Positions 61,448 through 64,000 of a stretch of 64,000 nt of DNA are shown here, piece after piece; the stretch's first letter is position 1; each line of letters begins with the position of its first letter. Origin of the DNA: Epinephelus fuscoguttatus (Eukaryota > Chordata > Actinopteri > Perciformes > Serranidae); the NCBI RefSeq assembly GCF_011397635.1, contig NC_064770.1, positions 23,182,200-23,246,199 of the forward strand, given 5' to 3'. Made by a program: the position numbers and the translations under genes. The notes under the pieces were generated by a model, which was not told where the DNA came from, did no database searches, and saw only the letters and a list, made by a program, of their open reading frames with translations.

Positions 61448-63209
61448 GGTGAAATTCTCCTTAGATTTAATTGTAGCTCATTTCATTTAGGTGATCTGGA
61501 AAGTGTATGAATTTAAATCTTGATGATAGAACAGAAACTGCAACAGACAAATGACCGCAGCAGCTAAAGAGGTATGGTTGCATAGTGCCAGCTCTTGAAA
61601 GCCTACACCGGTGAGAAAGCGGGGCCTCCTGCACGGCGGCTACCAGACAGCTTGTACATACAACGTCTTTTTTTTTCCTGCCTTATGGACAAACCACACG
61701 TCTCATACTTAATACAGCCACGAGTCATTTTTCTTACCTGTGCTGTTGCTCTCTTTATCTCTCCTTCACTGCATTTTTCTCTTTTCTCCCTAGCGCTTCG
61801 ACATTCTCTTTCTTTTTACATCTGTCATCCACGATGTCATCAGAGAACTGGTCTCTTGTTAAACCCCCTTTTTCCATCTACCTCTTTTCCCCCTTAGATT
61901 TATTTTTCCATAGGGAAGAATGATTCCTAGGGCCAGTATTTTTTCCTGCCCTCTTAAAACACAGGGTGACGTCTTTGCGGTGGGCAGTCGGTGGTGATCA
62001 GTCTCTTGCAAAGTCTCTGTGGTGCACAGACGCTGAGCCAGCTCTCAGTCCAGTTGGCCAGAAACATGTAATTATTGATATAGAGGACTATTTGATGATT
62101 GTATTAGAGAGTTCAAGGTGTAAAGCTGAAACAATTAGTTGATTAGTCAAGTAGCTGATGGACAGAAAATCAACAGGTAACTATTAAGATAATTGATTAT
62201 TTGTTCAAGAACGAACAATTCTCTGGCTCCAGCTTCTCAATTGTGAAGATCTGACTCCTTCCTTAGTCTTATGTGATGGTACCTGAATAAGACAGAAGAT
62301 CTTTGGGTTGGTCCAAAAAGAAAAACCAAAAGAATGACAATTTTTTTTCTAACATTTTATATGCTAGAAGATTGATTGAAAGAATAATCTGCAGTTTAAC
62401 TGATGACAAATGAGAACAGTCTTTAGTTGCACTTTATTTATGGATACGGATCTGTTGTTTTTTTATTTTTTTTTTTTCTGGGCCAAAAGTGAAACTTCTG
62501 TTGAAACAACATCCATGACAGCACTGCACCTGTCACCTTACAACAAAGGAAATATAGGATATCTGATACATAGGATATGTAGTATTTGTGGAGTGTGTAG
62601 GATGAAATTGAGGAAATCCTCCCGATCCCCAAAAGATTGATGTGCCTTGTGTGTAAGGGTTCAGTACTCCCCCTTTTTTTCACGAATCATCTCTCTGTTC
62701 TTTATATGCCTCTGTGTCCTATCTTTATCCCTCTATGCTTGTTCCCATTACGGCCAAGAGGAAGAGCGTAGGGATAGAAAAGAAAAAAAATCCAAACAAC
62801 TGTCCTATGGAGAACAGACTTCTGGATATCCCATTCTAGCTGGATACTATATTTAACTGGGGATCAGTCCAGTTCGTAGTCCCTCCCCAGGGGCTGCAGG
62901 TCTTGCCTGGTGTCTGTAGAGTAGACCTGGCCTCTTAGCTGTGCTCATAGGCCTGTTGGCTCACATCTCAGCTGTTTCTTTTTTTTAACGACACAGTTCT
63001 TTTTCATTTGCTGACACAAAGGAAATGAGACGAGGGGAAAGAATGACTGCAGGCAAGGCAAATATGAAAAAAAGGATGATAGCAGTAACAGTCTAAGAGG
63101 TAGGAGTTCAGTAGCAGAAGTTCAGTACAAGTCACATTGAAATTTTTAGTTACACATTGGTCATTATATATTTGTAGCTTGTTGTTGTTACCAGTGACTG
63201 TATATAACG

Positions 63210-63552
63210 ATAGACAACATGTCCCCTCAGGGTTGGGAGAGAGTTACTGCCTCAAGAGAAGGAGTTCAAGTATTTTGGCATCTTGTAAACAAGTAAGGGT
63301 AAAATAGAGTGTATGATAGACATGCGGTTTGGTGCGGTATCAGCATTGCACTGGACCGTCATGATGAATATGGAGCTGAGCAGTAAGGCACAGCTCTCGA
63401 TTTACTAGTCCAACCTTTATCTGTGCTCATGAGCTTTGGGTAGTGACCAAAAGAATGAGATTGAATTGCTGGGGAGAGGGACGTCTGGAGTACCTTGCTC
63501 AGCTTGCTGCCCCCGCCACCCAGCCCCCATCAGATGAAAATGGATGGATGTG
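63210..63552 (+). mobile_element. Internally deleted RTE/Rex3-like LINE remnant
   Basis: Contains the fish LINE landmarks GAAGGAGTTCAAGTATTTTG, ATGGAGCTGAGCAGTAAGGC, GAGCTTTGGGTAGTGACCAA and the 3' end GGGGAGAGGGACGTCTGGAG ... AAAATGGATGGATG. The text jumps from the middle block to the tail, so several hundred bases seem deleted. Stops break the frame. Confidence 0.7.
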
Positions 63553-64000
63553 TGCCTCTCCATTTCCTCCCTCTGTGCAAAAATGAAGCCAAAATATCCC
63601 GGATATGGGCGCTTCCACACTGCGCTGGTGACGCCATTTGGAGTCTGTGCAGTAGCATTCTCGGAACCCATTGGCTGTATTCGGCGTCTGACTTCTGGCA
63701 GATGGCAATATAGCCTCTGGGGGCAGACCCCCAATTTTTTGGCATTCCGGTTTGATTTGGGTGGAGGAGGCGAATTTCCGTTTCCCACTTCCGTTTATAT
63801 ATAAGTAAATATGCTGAACCATTGTGATGGATTTAGTTTGGTTTGCTGTGACGCCAATTATGTTCCGCCTCGTTAGTTCACCGCACGGACTGTTTAACCT
63901 GGCAACAACTGCAGCCGGCTCAAACATGATTGGTCAATATCACGCGGACTACAAACAGCCTACAACCGGAAACCAGGGCTCTTCCGCTCTTCTTCCGGAG
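63553..64000. other. Repeat-like end of window, unidentified
   Basis: CpG-bearing sequence with open frames on both strands (63417-63927) that overlap each other in several registers. No recognised domain. Its different composition from the intron suggests another transposon, but I cannot name it. Confidence 0.35.

Larger units (their letters stand above)
42138..64000 (+). other. coro7: coro7 intron 7, 5' part; no further coding exon seen
   Basis: Opens with the GTAGGT donor after exon 7 and reaches the window edge. It holds the repeats listed separately and otherwise AT-rich non-coding DNA. I looked for the expected next coronin 7 block (like HENSRDSRLAW) and for a long vasorin-type leucine-rich-repeat frame and found neither. 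Stretches at 49.4-51.1, 53.0-56.4, 57.5-61.0 and 61.5-63.2 kb contain no gene that I recognise. Confidence 0.7.

Noticed and set aside
42138..64000. Nested vasn gene (expected from mammals)
   Set aside because: No long leucine-rich-repeat frame on either strand in the covered part of the intron.

Overview
This is a stretch of a teleost fish nuclear genome. Three multi-exon vertebrate genes with GT-AG introns are present, and the rest is fish-type transposon debris (a Rex1-like LINE, several families of MITEs, L2/RTE-like LINE ends) and microsatellites. I see no prokaryotic, viral or organellar genes. The species cannot be named from the sequence alone.

Layout. 1-8.8 kb is intergenic and full of old repeats. 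8.83-10.18 kb is a 1.35 kb interrupted AGC/AGT trinucleotide array. It ends just before a GC-box-containing segment that is the likely 5' end of hmox2 (heme oxygenase 2, + strand, coding 11884-13696, 5 coding exons, 314 aa). dnaja3 (mitochondrial Hsp40/TID1, - strand, coding 24807-19211, 11 exons, 487 aa) lies tail-to-tail with hmox2. coro7 (coronin 7, + strand) starts at 27130 and lies head-to-head with dnaja3. Only its first seven coding exons (208 residues, the start of the first beta-propeller) are here. Intron 7 opens at 42138 and runs off the right edge, so at least 21.9 kb of the window is a single coro7 intron.

The set hmox2-dnaja3-coro7 matches the human 16p13.3 neighbourhood (CORO7, DNAJA3, NMRAL1, HMOX2). 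Here NMRAL1 is absent between the genes and hmox2 is flipped relative to the other two. VASN, which is nested in a CORO7 intron in mammals, is not seen in the part of coro7 covered. The genes do not form a pathway: they are microsomal heme degradation, mitochondrial protein folding, and Golgi/actin trafficking.

I found no new biological system. The items most worth a second look are: the AGC-core/AGT-shoulder repeat beside hmox2; loss of one of the cysteine-proline heme regulatory motifs in hmox2; a read-through versus spliced C-terminus in dnaja3; a 1.87 kb TTAA-flanked transposon that accounts for nearly all of the dnaja3-coro7 spacer; multi-level transposon nests in coro7 introns; foldback elements; a 1.55 kb degenerate AT-rich array; and a perfect DR1 nuclear-receptor site in a homeobox-site-rich segment of coro7 intron 7.
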